From positions 1,866,501 through 1,930,500 of the forward strand of contig NZ_CP040517.1 of the NCBI RefSeq assembly GCF_005849285.1: a stretch of 64,000 bases of DNA, written 5' to 3'. Both the position numbers and the translations under genes were made by a program. Each line of letters begins with the position of its first letter. Position 1 is the stretch's first letter. Of the stretch, positions 17,742 through 27,748 are shown piece by piece. A model generated the notes under the pieces. The model saw nothing but the letters and a program-made list of their open reading frames with translations. It made no database searches and was not told the origin of the DNA. The DNA is from Luteithermobacter gelatinilyticus (GTDB lineage: Bacteria > Pseudomonadota > Alphaproteobacteria > Sphingomonadales > Emcibacteraceae).

Positions 17742-19325
17742 TTAGACGTAATACCAGTCCATCACCGCATAGACACTGATACAGGAAATAAACAGGCCGA
17801 CCAGCATGATGGAAAACAGAACCAGCCGTCTTTTCCTCCCTCTCAACTCCTCAGGTGTGGGAATTGCCGAAATACTCCCCAGAACAGGAAGGGAGAGAAC
17901 ATCCCGCAATTTCTGTTCTGTGGAAAAAGTTGAATGCATCTGGCTGAGCAGAAAAGCCACACCAACCCCGGCGCCAAGGCCGACAAAAAGCACACCGACC
18001 ACAAACAGCAGACGGTTCGGGCTGCTCGGTTCACGGGCTTCCTGCGGGGGCTCAATCACCCTGAACTGCACCCGGTCAGATTTGGTTTCCAGATCCTGTG
18101 AAATCCGCGCGGATTCCCGTTTCGCCAGCAGTTTGTCGTAATTGCTTTTAATAATACCGTAGTCCCGGTTCAGTCGGGCCAGTTCGGCTTCAACCTCTGG
18201 CACGCGTTGGGCAAAAGACGCCAGCTGTTTCACCTCGGCTTCCTTCTGTTTCAGCCGAGCCTCCAATATGGCGATTTCCCCCTGCAGGTCGATCACCTTC
18301 ATATTAATTTCGTCATAGACGGGATTGGGGCGAACCCCCACGGTATTCTGGAGTTTTTCCGTATCCCCCTCTTCCAAAGCCTTGGAAATTTCTTGCTGTT
18401 CCGCCTGCATCTTCTTGCGCAGATCTTCGATCTGCCCGGTAATAATCCGGACATCCGGATGTTGGTCCTTGTACCCCCGGGCATAAAGCTCATCCAGCCG
18501 CCGCTCCAGAATGGCAATGCGTGAAGCCAGATTGCTGCTAGAGCCGGGCGCCGCCCCACCCACTTCCGGCCCCAGTCCTGAGGTAGCCGGCAGATAGGGG
18601 GGAATATTTTCCAGATAGGTGGTCAGTTGCTTGTATTTGTTGTTATATTCGCTGATCTGGTTCTTTACGGTCGCCACCGCCTCTTGGGCCGCACGCATTT
18701 TTTCAAAATAGGTCATCCCCCTATCCGATAGATAAGACATGTTTTTCTGTTTGAATTCTGCCGTGCGCTGTTCGGCGATTTCCATCTGTTCCTCATATTC
18801 ACGCAACTGTTCCTCAATGAAACGCAGGGCAGAAGACAAATCCTTGCGGCTGTCCCCCAGCTTGTCTTCAATAAAGATATTCAGAAGCGACTGCACGACT
18901 TTCTTGGCAATCGCAGGATTGGGGTGTTCGTAGGAAATCTCAAACAGATTGGCCCCCTGGACATTGATCTTGATATCCTTGGCCAGGTCATCAATCAGTT
19001 CCTCCATCTCATCTTCCGTCGTGACGGTCAGATCCAGATCCGTCATCCGCACCACTTTTTCCAGATTAGGGCGGCTGATCAGCGTCTGGCGCATCATCAT
19101 AATCTGGCCGTAGATATTGTTGGACACCGCAAGACCGCTCATCAGCGGCTTAAGCATGGTTTCCGCGTCCACGTGGATCTTGGAGCTGGATTTATACTGA
19201 TTCGGGATCTGAGCCACAAAAACCCAACCGGCAATACAAACCACCCAGGATACGATCAGCGCGAAATGCCGTTTCCGCCAAACGCCATAGAGTAATGTGA
19301 GTAGTTGCTGATAAATCTCGTTCAT
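17742..19325 (-). CDS. XrtA-system polysaccharide chain-length determinant (Wzz-like)
   Basis: This is an inner-membrane co-polymerase of 527 residues. An N-terminal helix lies near residues 22-36. A long periplasmic part with extended coiled coil (about 160-420) contains the Q-Y-K-S-S-S-K-I-H-V motif and the R-I-I-T-G-Q-I-E-D-L helix. Two C-terminal membrane helices lie around 440-465 and 502-524. It precedes the autokinase with which it would interact. The length and two C-terminal helices fit the exosortase subfamily. Confidence 0.93.
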   Translation of the reverse strand: MNEIYQQLLTLLYGVWRKRHFALIVSWVVCIAGWVFVAQIPNQYKSSSKIHVDAETMLKPLMSGLAVSNNIYGQIMMMRQTLISRPNLEKVVRMTDLDLTVTTEDEMEELIDDLAKDIKINVQGANLFEISYEHPNPAIAKKVVQSLLNIFIEDKLGDSRKDLSSALRFIEEQLREYEEQMEIAEQRTAEFKQKNMSYLSDRGMTYFEKMRAAQEAVATVKNQISEYNNKYKQLTTYLENIPPYLPATSGLGPEVGGAAPGSSSNLASRIAILERRLDELYARGYKDQHPDVRIITGQIEDLRKKMQAEQQEISKALEEGDTEKLQNTVGVRPNPVYDEINMKVIDLQGEIAILEARLKQKEAEVKQLASFAQRVPEVEAELARLNRDYGIIKSNYDKLLAKRESARISQDLETKSDRVQFRVIEPPQEAREPSSPNRLLFVVGVLFVGLGAGVGVAFLLSQMHSTFSTEQKLRDVLSLPVLGSISAIPTPEELRGRKRRLVLFSIMLVGLFISCISVYAVMDWYYV

Positions 19326-19419
19326 AGTTTAAACTTGTCCGCTTCCGGTTGAAATTCTGTAACGTTAAAAACGGAAATCCCGGGCCACAGGTCACCCCGC
19401 CGCCCGGAGACTATGCGTC

Positions 19420-20076
19420 TTAGAAGAAACTTTCCGGAATGATGATCACATCCCCCGGGTTGATTTTGACATTGGCACTTACATCGCCGTCTTTCAGTAG
19501 GTCGTCGATCCGCAGGCTGTATTCACGCTGAACCCCGTTTTCCACACGGGCCAACACAGCCCGGTTGCCGGCCGCAAATTCCGTGGTCCCCCCCACTTCG
19601 ATCATCAGATCCAGCAAGGTCATATTCGCCCGGTATGGAATGGCCCGCGGCGAGGTGGCAGACCCCACCACGCGCACTTGCTGGGCGAAGGGACCACTGA
19701 ACCCGCTGACAATAACGGTCACAATCGGGCTCTGAATATATTCTGAGAGTTTTTTCTCAATATCCCGGGCCAGTTGCGTAGGTGTACGACCGGTCGCCGG
19801 CATGTCATCAATCAGCGGTACGGAAAAGCGCCCGTCGGGACGGACTGTGACACTGGTGGACAATTCAGGATTCCGCCAGACGAAAATCTGCAAGCTGTCA
19901 AGAGGCCCCACCACATATTGCGGTCCCGGCCCTTCATCAATCGGTACAAAATTGGCTGAAGGAAGATTGTCTCCTCCCCCGCCTGTACACCCTGCCAGAA
20001 ACGCCACCCCCATAATTGCTGCAATTTTTGTAAGAGCAGCCCTCATGTTTTTCATTTCCTGAATTATGTTCTTCAC
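19420..20076 (-). CDS. XrtA-system polysaccharide export lipoprotein (Wza-like)
   Basis: This outer-membrane export protein has a lipoprotein signal with lipobox F-L-A-G-C (Cys30 from the GTG at 20076). The Poly_export domain follows (V-G-P-L-D-S-L-Q-I-F-V-W-R-N-P-E-L-S), then a SLBB-like segment ending N-P-G-D-V-I-I-I-P-E-S-F-F. At 218 residues it is shorter than Wza, as is usual for this subfamily. The GTG start has AAGGGAA at good distance; ATGs at 20055 and 20046 are alternatives. It heads the core EPS operon running left, with a 247-base gap upstream that may contain a promoter. Confidence 0.92.
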   Translation of the reverse strand: MKNIIQEMKNMRAALTKIAAIMGVAFLAGCTGGGGDNLPSANFVPIDEGPGPQYVVGPLDSLQIFVWRNPELSTSVTVRPDGRFSVPLIDDMPATGRTPTQLARDIEKKLSEYIQSPIVTVIVSGFSGPFAQQVRVVGSATSPRAIPYRANMTLLDLMIEVGGTTEFAAGNRAVLARVENGVQREYSLRIDDLLKDGDVSANVKINPGDVIIIPESFF

Positions 20077-20323
20077 AGCGTATTCCCTTCCATCTTACTT
20101 ATCTGTTTCTTATGACTTCAATGCCCCGATCAGGTCCCCAATTGCCCGACAATATCAGATATGTTTATCCGGAAAGTATTAAATTTATGCAAAAAAATTG
20201 CACAAAAATACCTAAATATTCGCCAGACGGTTTGAGCACATGCGGTGTGACATTAATTTCTGACAATATCATACATCATTTTTCCCCTATAAGTCCAATG
20301 CCGTATGACCAACCTTGAAGGTC
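20077..20323 (-). other. Intergenic region ahead of the core EPS operon
   Basis: This AT-rich gap lies between the AsnB-like gene and the export lipoprotein gene, both on the minus strand. It may hold a second promoter. No sigma-54 element, clear hairpin or additional gene was found. Confidence 0.4.
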
Positions 20324-22183
20324 TTACAGATGCCGGTTCATCCACAGTTCCAGCATACAAATATCCCAGGCCAGACTTGCCCCCGGATCCCCTGGGGTCC
20401 GGCTGGCCCGGATCACCTGGTCCAGAAACGCCTCTTCCAGGAATTTTCTTTTCTTAAAGTCGTTTAAGGCATCACATACCAGGTCATTGAGCCTGCGGTC
20501 CTTGTGAACCCAGGCAAAAAAGGGCAACCCAAAGCCGTGCTTTTTCTTTCGCAGAGTGGCGTCAGGGAGGAATCCCTTCATGGCATATTTAAAAAAGTAA
20601 CGTAATTTCTGCCCGGGCAGGAGCACGTCAACCGGAATGCCCGCGGCAAATTCCACCAGTTCATCTTCAAGGAAGGGATAATGCACCTCCACCCCCGCCA
20701 ATCGACACATCTGATTTACTTTACGCAAATCATTGTCCGCCAGAGTAATCTGCAGATCCAGATGCATCATTCGCTGCAGCATATGTCCCTGATCATGCCG
20801 ATGATAGGTGTTCCGGGTCAGCTTGAGCGGCATTTCCGGATCCAACCCTTCCCGACATTCCGGCCGGAAGATTTCCAGCGGTTCGACCCCCGCGATAAAG
20901 CTATAGGAATAGAGCCGGTCTGGCATCGGAGTGGCATAACGACGCGCCAAACGATGCGCCCGGGAAGCCACCGGCAGATGCTGCATACCGGGCAGCGACA
21001 AGATCGGTTCCAGAACATACCGTCGGACAGGTTCGGGAATCAGACCATAGGCTTCGATCTTTTTCATCATGACATAGCGTTCGTTACCGGCAAACAGCTC
21101 ATCACCCCCATCTCCGGCCAGCAACGAAGTCACCCCATTTTCCCGCGCCATTTTGGCACAATAATAGGCGGGTATGGCCGAGGTATTACCATAGGGTTCG
21201 TCATAAATATCGGCGATTTTTTCCGCCACGCCGAAAATATCCTGCGGCGTCAGAAACAGCTCATGGTGATCCGTCTGAAAATGTTCGGCCACGATACGGG
21301 CATAACCGCTTTCATCATATTTCGGTTCATGAAAGCCGATGGTGAAAGTTTTGCCTTGCCGGTTATGTTTCATCATCAGCCCGGCGACCGTGCTGCTGTC
21401 CAAGCCCCCGCTGAGAAACGCCCCCAGATATGTGCGGTCGGTTTCCGCCAGGATACGATTGAAACTTCGGTCCAGAACCTCCCAGAGCCGCGCCCGCCAC
21501 TCGTCCTGATCCCCCTTGCGCTGATCGGTATAGGGCATGTGCCAGTAAAATCCGCTGCTAACCCGACCTTTGCGATAGCGCACATATTGCGCCGGTTCCA
21601 GCTTCTTCATACTGTCATAAATGGTGGTCGGCGCCGGCACCACAAAATAATAGAGATAATTATAGACCGATTGGGGCGTGACTGTTGCGGATACGGTTGG
21701 AAACAGTTTCACTGAATCCGTCACGGTCGAAAAAACAAACTCGCCATTCGCCCCCAGTGCATAACACAGGGAATGGATGCCCATGCGATCAATAGCGATT
21801 AGCGTTTCCCCGGCCTCCTGATCCTGCAACGCCACCGACCACGGCCCCCGCATGTGGTTCAGAACATCCAGGCCATATCGCCGGTATCCTTCGATAAGAG
21901 CCGCTGCCGGCCCCTGCGCGCCGGCAATATCCTGCAACTCTTTTTCCTGCCAGCGGATGGTGCCGCTGGTGGCGGCCATCAGGGCACCGGAGCGGGCAAG
22001 GTTGCCTCCCTCCGCGGCCGGGGTCACGCCCAATGCACCGTGTTCCGTGGACACCCCGCCAATTTGTTGTAGCAAATGCCCCTCATGGGGACCACGCACC
22101 AGTTTTTCCGCCATCCTGCGGATCAACTCATCCGCAGGATTATTTTCAGGAGCCCGCCCCTGCCACCCGGAAAGTCCAGCCAT
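20324..22183 (-). CDS. AsnB-like amidotransferase of the XrtA cluster with Cys2 replaced by Ala
   Basis: This 619-residue protein of the asparagine synthetase family starts at the ATG at 22183 after a G-rich ribosome binding site; open frame upstream lies in the decarboxylase gene. The N-terminal glutaminase-type domain is kept (A-I-D-R-M-G-I-H-S-L-C-Y-A), but the protein starts M-A-G-L-S-G-W where active enzymes have M-C-G. The nucleophile is therefore missing. The synthetase domain is intact, with the PP-loop S-G-G-L-D-S at 258-263 and A-G-D-G-G-D-E-L-F. It may use ammonia or another amine, or act by adenylating a carboxylate like beta-lactam synthetase. It starts just 10 bases after the PLP decarboxylase gene ends. 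Confidence 0.88.
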   Translation of the reverse strand: MAGLSGWQGRAPENNPADELIRRMAEKLVRGPHEGHLLQQIGGVSTEHGALGVTPAAEGGNLARSGALMAATSGTIRWQEKELQDIAGAQGPAAALIEGYRRYGLDVLNHMRGPWSVALQDQEAGETLIAIDRMGIHSLCYALGANGEFVFSTVTDSVKLFPTVSATVTPQSVYNYLYYFVVPAPTTIYDSMKKLEPAQYVRYRKGRVSSGFYWHMPYTDQRKGDQDEWRARLWEVLDRSFNRILAETDRTYLGAFLSGGLDSSTVAGLMMKHNRQGKTFTIGFHEPKYDESGYARIVAEHFQTDHHELFLTPQDIFGVAEKIADIYDEPYGNTSAIPAYYCAKMARENGVTSLLAGDGGDELFAGNERYVMMKKIEAYGLIPEPVRRYVLEPILSLPGMQHLPVASRAHRLARRYATPMPDRLYSYSFIAGVEPLEIFRPECREGLDPEMPLKLTRNTYHRHDQGHMLQRMMHLDLQITLADNDLRKVNQMCRLAGVEVHYPFLEDELVEFAAGIPVDVLLPGQKLRYFFKYAMKGFLPDATLRKKKHGFGLPFFAWVHKDRRLNDLVCDALNDFKKRKFLEEAFLDQVIRASRTPGDPGASLAWDICMLELWMNRHL

Positions 22184-22193
22184 GTTTCCCCCC

Positions 22194-23426
22194 CTATACC
22201 AGAACTTCTTTTGGCGCCTCATGTCCCAGAAACGCCGTGGGACTGGCCGTAAGACCATATGCCCCGGACTGGAACAACACCACATAATCCCCAACTTCCG
22301 CCACCGGAAGAGACATTTTGTGTCCCAACAGGTCCAGCGGCGTACACAGGCAGCCGACAATGTTGGCTTCCTCCGTTTCGCGGCCTTGCATCCTGTTACC
22401 GATAACAACCGGATAATTTTTGCGAATAACTTGTCCGAAGTTGCCGGACGCCGCCAGATGATGATGCAAACCACCATCGGTCACCAGAAACACCTGCCCG
22501 CGGGAGATCTTGCAGTCCAGCACACGGCTGACATAAATGCCGGCTTCCCCCACCAGATAGCGCCCCAGCTCGATCACTACCGCGGCCCTTGGCAGCTTGT
22601 CCCGAAAGGCCGGCAGCAAATTCCCAAGCCCTTCTCCTACAGCTCCAAGATCCAGAGGCATATCGCCGGGGAAATAAGGAATGCCGAACCCGCCACCAAT
22701 ATTAACCTTACGGGGTTCCGTGGGAGCGTGTTCAGCCAACTTCATCGCCAGAGCCAGGGTCTTTTCCTGGGTTTCCAGAATACTGTCTGCCCGCAGGTTT
22801 TGAGAACCGCTGAAAATGTGGAACCCTTCAAAATCCAGATCAAGGGTTTTCAATTCCTTCAGCATATCGGGTACCTGTTCGGCATCCACGCCAAACTGTT
22901 TCGGGCCACCACCCATTTTCATGCCCGAGGCTTTCAGTTCAAAATCAGGATTGACCCGGATCGCAACCTTCGGCCTGATCCCCTGTTGCCTGGCAAGATC
23001 AGCGATCCGGCGCATCTCGCCAAAGGACTCCATATTCAACACCACGCCGGCGGCAATGGCCTGCGACAGCTCCTGATCGCTCTTGCCCGGCCCGGCAAAG
23101 CTGATCAAATCCGCCGCCATGCCCGTGTCCAGGGCCACTGCCATTTCTCCGGCCGACGCCACGTCCAGCCCATCCACCAGCGATGCCATATGGTGTACCA
23201 CGGCCGGCATGGGGTTGGCTTTCATGGCGTAATGCAATTGTATCTCTGCCGGCAAAAGCTTGCGCAGGCGACGCACCCGTTCCGTCATCAGCGCCCGGCT
23301 ATAGGCGAAAAAGGGCGTACGGCCCACCCGCGCCGCCAGCCGGGAGAGGCCAATGCCCCCTACGGTGATTTCCCCGTCAACAACGGGAAAGCCTGAAATC
23401 GGCGCATGTTCAGGTTTCTTGGTCAT
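22194..23426 (-). CDS. PLP-dependent decarboxylase, exosortase A-associated
   Basis: This 410-residue protein is of the alanine-racemase-fold decarboxylase group (ornithine/DAP type). The PLP lysine is Lys69 in H-Y-A-M-K-A-N-P. The glycine-rich phosphate site is visible in N-I-G-G-G-F-G-I-P, and the C-terminal active-site cysteine segment is C-T-P-L-D-L. It sits between the AMP-forming ligase and the AsnB-like gene, as in other exosortase A clusters. The amino acid substrate is unknown. The product may be an amine used to decorate the glycan (inference). Confidence 0.92.
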   Translation of the reverse strand: MTKKPEHAPISGFPVVDGEITVGGIGLSRLAARVGRTPFFAYSRALMTERVRRLRKLLPAEIQLHYAMKANPMPAVVHHMASLVDGLDVASAGEMAVALDTGMAADLISFAGPGKSDQELSQAIAAGVVLNMESFGEMRRIADLARQQGIRPKVAIRVNPDFELKASGMKMGGGPKQFGVDAEQVPDMLKELKTLDLDFEGFHIFSGSQNLRADSILETQEKTLALAMKLAEHAPTEPRKVNIGGGFGIPYFPGDMPLDLGAVGEGLGNLLPAFRDKLPRAAVVIELGRYLVGEAGIYVSRVLDCKISRGQVFLVTDGGLHHHLAASGNFGQVIRKNYPVVIGNRMQGRETEEANIVGCLCTPLDLLGHKMSLPVAEVGDYVVLFQSGAYGLTASPTAFLGHEAPKEVLV

Positions 23427-23474
23427 TCTTTCTGTCCCTGGGTCCTTGCATCTGTTGTTTTTATTCCTGCTGTT

Positions 23475-25067
23475 TTATTCCGGCTCGGTAAGCTCAGCCG
23501 CAATGGCTTTACGATCAATCTTGCCGTTGGGATTACGCGGCAATGTGGACCATTCTATGACCCGGTGTGGCACCATGTAAGAGGGCATTTCCGCCCGGCA
23601 AAATGCCAGAAGAGCATCCGTGTCCACTTTTTCCCCGCCCTTTTGTCCCTTCGGAGGGCTCACCACAATCCAGATGGCCTGCCCGAGCTGTTCATGGGCC
23701 ACGCCGATGGCCGCCACTTCGCCCACCAGACCGCTGGAGAAAACAATTTCCTCCACTTCCGTCGGACTGGTGCGATAGCCGGACGTCTTGATCATTTCAT
23801 CACGTCTGCCGATAAAATACAGAAATCCGTCCGCATCCCGCTTGACGGTATCCCCGGACCACACGGCAATTTCCGGATTGGGCAGCCCCGCCGGCTGTCC
23901 CGGCGCCGGCCGAAACCGCCTTGCCGTCCGTTCCGGATCATTCCAGTACCCCAAACTCACCAGCGCCCCCCTGTGCACCAGTTCCCCGGGTTCATCCACA
24001 CCGCACAATGTTCCGTCCTCGCGCACCACCAGAATCTCCGCATTGGGGATCGCCCGGCCCATGGAGTCCGGAATCCGGTCTACTTCTTCCGGCGGCAGAT
24101 AAGTGGACCGGAAGGCTTCCGTCAGGCCGTACATCAGATAGACATCCGTTTGCGGCAATTTCTGGCGCAGCGTCCGGGTCACTGGCACAGGCATACGCCC
24201 GCCGGTCGTCGCAATATAACGAAGTGAACCAACCACTTCTTCCGGCCAATCCAGATCGGCAAGCTGAATCCACAAAGGCGGTACACAGGTGATGCCGGTG
24301 ATCCGGTGTTTTTGCGCTTGGCGGATGACATCCCGCGGCAGCAGGTAATTCATCAGCACCACAGTGGCCCCCACATAAAAGGCTGTGGTCAGCTGACTGA
24401 ACCCCGCATCGAAACTGAGCGGCAGAACGCTCAGGATCCGGTCTTCGGACGTGTTTTTCAGATAGCTGGACACGCTTTGCGCCCCCACCACCAGATTACG
24501 GTGCGAAAGCACCACTCCTTTGGGCAGGCCCGTACTTCCCGAGGTATAAAGAATGGCCGCCATATCCGCGTCAATGCCGCGGTGAAAGCTGCCGTGCCAG
24601 CTTTCGCCCTGCGCCATAAATCCCTCATAAGGACGCACCTCTGCCCCGCATGAAGCAGGCGCATCGGGACAGACGCCGGTCAGGATCACATGCTCCAGGT
24701 CCGCACATTCCCGCAGATCTCCGACCAGCGCTTCAAAGCGGTCCGGGCTCGTCAGCAGGAAACGCACATTGCAGTCTTTGAGGATATACGCCACCTGGCG
24801 GGGTTTGAGCGCCGGGTTGACCGGCACAAACACACCGCCCGCTGCAGAGGCCCCGAACAGTGCGCAAACGGTTTCAAACTGTTTGGGAAGATAAACCGCC
24901 ACCCGGTCATTTTTCTGCAGGCCTGCCGCCATCAGGGCCCGCCCGAAGGTTTCGAGCTGGTGGCAAAATTCCGCATAACTCCACTGTGCCGTCTTATAGA
25001 TCAGTGCGGTTTGATCCGGTACCCTGTCGGCATGTGCTTTTATAAAATCATATAACTGGATATTCAT
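23475..25067 (-). CDS. Acyl-CoA ligase (AMP-forming), exosortase A-associated
   Basis: This 530-residue adenylate-forming enzyme has core motif Y-T-S-G-S-T-G-L-P-K-G near residue 175. It also has M-Y-G-L-T-E-A-F-R-S, the hinge region around I-G-R-R-D-E-M-I-K-T-S-G-Y-R, and the catalytic Lys in N-P-N-G-K-I-D-R-K. It belongs to the ligase family found in exosortase A clusters, usually with the ACP, decarboxylase and two hydrolases that are also present here. It probably loads an acyl or amino acid group onto CoA or the ACP at 27749 (inference). It is divergent from the aminotransferase at 25265. Confidence 0.93.
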   Translation of the reverse strand: MNIQLYDFIKAHADRVPDQTALIYKTAQWSYAEFCHQLETFGRALMAAGLQKNDRVAVYLPKQFETVCALFGASAAGGVFVPVNPALKPRQVAYILKDCNVRFLLTSPDRFEALVGDLRECADLEHVILTGVCPDAPASCGAEVRPYEGFMAQGESWHGSFHRGIDADMAAILYTSGSTGLPKGVVLSHRNLVVGAQSVSSYLKNTSEDRILSVLPLSFDAGFSQLTTAFYVGATVVLMNYLLPRDVIRQAQKHRITGITCVPPLWIQLADLDWPEEVVGSLRYIATTGGRMPVPVTRTLRQKLPQTDVYLMYGLTEAFRSTYLPPEEVDRIPDSMGRAIPNAEILVVREDGTLCGVDEPGELVHRGALVSLGYWNDPERTARRFRPAPGQPAGLPNPEIAVWSGDTVKRDADGFLYFIGRRDEMIKTSGYRTSPTEVEEIVFSSGLVGEVAAIGVAHEQLGQAIWIVVSPPKGQKGGEKVDTDALLAFCRAEMPSYMVPHRVIEWSTLPRNPNGKIDRKAIAAELTEPE

Positions 25068-25264
25068 TTTTATTTAATTATCAGTAAGATATAAGTCTGT
25101 GCGTTCCTGATGAACCTTAGCGGCCAATCGTTAGAAAAATATGAATGGATAAAACTTAACAGCATTTTACCCGTTACCAAATGTTAAACAATCTATATTC
25201 TTCTTCCAGAAGAATAATCACGCAGAAAATAATCAGGGCCAGACAATCAGGGCCGGAAGGCGTC
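25068..25264. promoter_or_regulatory. Divergent promoter region between ligase and aminotransferase
   Basis: This AT-rich 197-base gap separates two divergent transcription units of the EPS region. It must hold both promoters. No sigma-54 element or known operator was recognised. Confidence 0.4.
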
Positions 25265-26530
25265 ATGACCAGCATGAAACCAATCATAAATGAAAAAACA
25301 CGGCAGTGGCGACCCGATGGGCATTCCCAGACCACGACCATCATGAAGGGGGGGCAATCTTATTACCGCCCTATTCCCATGCCGCACGCACCGGTTTTTC
25401 CTGTGGCGGATTTTTCCGAATTCAAATTATGGGGAACACGACAGCCTTCACAGTTTGACGCGCCGCATCTGGACCATTTCATCGCCGCCCGATATGCTCT
25501 TTTCGCCGCCCTCAAAGATATGGAATGTCAGCCAGGAGACGAAATCCTGATCCCGGCCTATCATTGTAAAGCTATGATCTATCCGGTCCTGAAAGCGGGA
25601 GGCCGGCCGGTCTTCTATAAAGTCAGGGAAGACTTGAGCGCTGACCTGGATGACCTGGAAACAAAACTCTCCAGACATACAAAAGCGGCCCTGTATGTCA
25701 GTTATTTCGGGTTTTTCAGGGACATCGAAAAATTCCGCGCCTTTTGCAATAGCCACAACCTGCTGATGATCGAAGATTGCGCCCATGCCCTGTTTGGTCA
25801 CAACAACGGCATAGCGACCGGATCTTTTGGGGATTACGCCATAGGCAGCGTCAAAAAGTTTTTGCCCGTCTCCTTAGGCGGCATTCTGACCTCCCGCAAC
25901 GTCTTGAAACGGGGCCTTGCCCGGCGGCGCCCTGCATTGCAAGAGAATGTTAAATTTTTCTACAATACCCTGGAAAGATCGGCCCAATATGGTCGCCATA
26001 CAGGGGCGGGGCACCTTGTTCATCTTCTGGAGAAACTCCGCAGGCCTGCGGCACCTCCCGCCTCTGCCGACCTGCCTGTGACCCCCGAAAGCCAGGATAT
26101 GGAAAATCGTTTCATTGACGAGAAGACAAATCATTGTCCGCCACTTGTCACCTATTGGGCAGAACGGCTCTGTCATCAAAAAAGGCTCGTGCAAAAAAGA
26201 CGGGAGAATTACCAACGTCTGCTCAGCCATGTCAAAGGGATGACACAGCTCAGGCCGCTTCTGCCGCAGTTACCCGACGGGGTTGTCCCCTATATGTTCC
26301 CGCTTGCGCTAGATAATCTGGAGAGGGTCTTTCCTTTTCTGGAAGATGGCGGGCTCCCCTTGCAGCGGTTTGGACAGTTTCTGTGGCCTGATAAAACCGT
26401 CGCCGCCTGCCGCAACAGCCTGTTCTGGTCCCGTCATGTACTTCAACTCCCCTGCCACCAAGGACTGAGAAGTGAAGAAATAGACTGGATGATCGAGACC
26501 GTGCTGCGCTGTCTGGATAAAGCTGCTTAG
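25265..26530 (+). CDS. DegT/DnrJ/EryC1-type aminotransferase
   Basis: This 421-residue PLP enzyme resembles sugar aminotransferases. It has P-G-D-E-I-L-I-P-A-Y-H-C-K-A near residue 100, I-E-D-C-A-H-A-L-F-G for the PLP ring Asp, and the Schiff-base lysine in G-S-V-K-K-F-L-P-V-S-L-G-G. The ATG at 25265 follows GGAAGG; an upstream frame to 25181 is unlikely. The C-terminal half is divergent and long, so the substrate may not be a typical nucleotide sugar. It starts a plus-strand group leading through the GNAT protein, ACP and hydrolases. Confidence 0.8.
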   Translation: MTSMKPIINEKTRQWRPDGHSQTTTIMKGGQSYYRPIPMPHAPVFPVADFSEFKLWGTRQPSQFDAPHLDHFIAARYALFAALKDMECQPGDEILIPAYHCKAMIYPVLKAGGRPVFYKVREDLSADLDDLETKLSRHTKAALYVSYFGFFRDIEKFRAFCNSHNLLMIEDCAHALFGHNNGIATGSFGDYAIGSVKKFLPVSLGGILTSRNVLKRGLARRRPALQENVKFFYNTLERSAQYGRHTGAGHLVHLLEKLRRPAAPPASADLPVTPESQDMENRFIDEKTNHCPPLVTYWAERLCHQKRLVQKRRENYQRLLSHVKGMTQLRPLLPQLPDGVVPYMFPLALDNLERVFPFLEDGGLPLQRFGQFLWPDKTVAACRNSLFWSRHVLQLPCHQGLRSEEIDWMIETVLRCLDKAA

Positions 26531-26573
26531 CGAAAGAAACCGCGTTAACCCGTTTGCCAATCTGGAATAGAAT

Positions 26574-27638
26574 ATGTTTGTAGAAGAATATACCCACTAT
26601 GATCAAATTCCCCCGGCCTATGTCCAGGCCTGTATGGAACATAATCAGAATTTATTCTTTGACCCGCAATGGTTCGCGCTGCTGGAAAAACATATTGTCC
26701 AAAATGGCACTGCGGTCAAATATCTATGTTTTCTGGATGAACGAAAAAAAATCGAAGCAATTCTGCCCTTGCTCATCACAAAAACACACCCGCGGAACCT
26801 TAACAGTTTTGCCAATTTTTACAGTCTGGATTTTTCCCCCTTATTCACCAAACCCATCCATCAGTGCGGCAAAACGATCAAAAAAATCGCCGAATATTTT
26901 TGCCAGCATGCCGCACACTGGGACAGTCTGCACTTATTCCCCGTAGATGCCGACAGTCTGGCGATAATCCAGCTGGAACACGCCTTCCGGGAGAAAGGGT
27001 TCGAAACAGTCTTCGACTTTTTTCATCATAACTGGATATATATCAATCCCGGCCTGGAATTTGCACAGTTCCTTGCCCGAAAATCAAAAAAAATACGGGA
27101 TATTTCCCGCCTCGAACGCAAACTGTTCAAGGAACATAAAGGGGAAATAAAAATCATTCGGACATCGGACAAAAATCTGGAGAACTATATACGTGACTAC
27201 ACCAAAGTCTATGATAACAGCTGGAAGGACAGTGAAAACTATCCGGGGTTCATTCCCGACCTGATCCGGTTGTGTGCGGAAAAAGAGATTTTGCGGCTGG
27301 GCATCCTTTATCTGGAAGACATTCCGGTCGCCACCCAACTGAATATTCATCACAACACAACCACTCTGATTTACAAACTCTGTTATGATGAGGCGTATAA
27401 ATCAAAATCCGTAGGTGCCATTTTGTCGAAAAACATGATGCAGGTCGCCTTTGACGGGGACCGGGCGACATTTATTGATTACGGTTGCGGTAATGACGCA
27501 TACAAAAAAGACTGGATGTCCCACAGGCTAGAAAAAAAGTCTTTAAAAATTTTCAACAATAATTTTAATGGAAAAAAGGCGGCTCTGAAAAACAGGGTGA
27601 GCAAAATTCTCGATCTCCTTCGAGGACAAACCCCATAA
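26574..27638 (+). CDS. GNAT/FemAB-like acyltransferase (BioF2/CelD type)
   Basis: This 354-residue protein has the double-GNAT pattern: N-L-F-F-D-P-Q-W-F near the N-terminus, K-K-I-R-D-I-S-R-L-E-R-K-L in the middle, and I-Y-K-L-C-Y-D-E-A-Y-K-S-K-S-V-G-A-I-L followed by F-I-D-Y-G-C-G-N-D-A-Y-K. These segments are typical of the acetyltransferases that cluster with polysaccharide genes. The gene is clearly richer in A and T than its neighbours, suggesting transfer. It is distinct from the FemAB-like protein at 12298. The acyl donor may be the ACP encoded next (inference). Confidence 0.75.
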   Translation: MFVEEYTHYDQIPPAYVQACMEHNQNLFFDPQWFALLEKHIVQNGTAVKYLCFLDERKKIEAILPLLITKTHPRNLNSFANFYSLDFSPLFTKPIHQCGKTIKKIAEYFCQHAAHWDSLHLFPVDADSLAIIQLEHAFREKGFETVFDFFHHNWIYINPGLEFAQFLARKSKKIRDISRLERKLFKEHKGEIKIIRTSDKNLENYIRDYTKVYDNSWKDSENYPGFIPDLIRLCAEKEILRLGILYLEDIPVATQLNIHHNTTTLIYKLCYDEAYKSKSVGAILSKNMMQVAFDGDRATFIDYGCGNDAYKKDWMSHRLEKKSLKIFNNNFNGKKAALKNRVSKILDLLRGQTP

Positions 27639-27748
27639 AGTCCGGACAGGGGCTTTTCACCCTTTGTTAAATGTCGCTCCTATAGTATAAGAACCCGGTT
27701 TTGCATATTTTGCATGAATAAAGATCAACACAGGATAAGGCTTGAAAG

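Noticed and set aside
22184-22477. 98-codon N-terminal extension of the AsnB-like protein
   Set aside because: It lies inside the decarboxylase gene in another frame, and the ATG at 22183 has a strong ribosome binding site and aligns with M-x-G at the family N-terminus.
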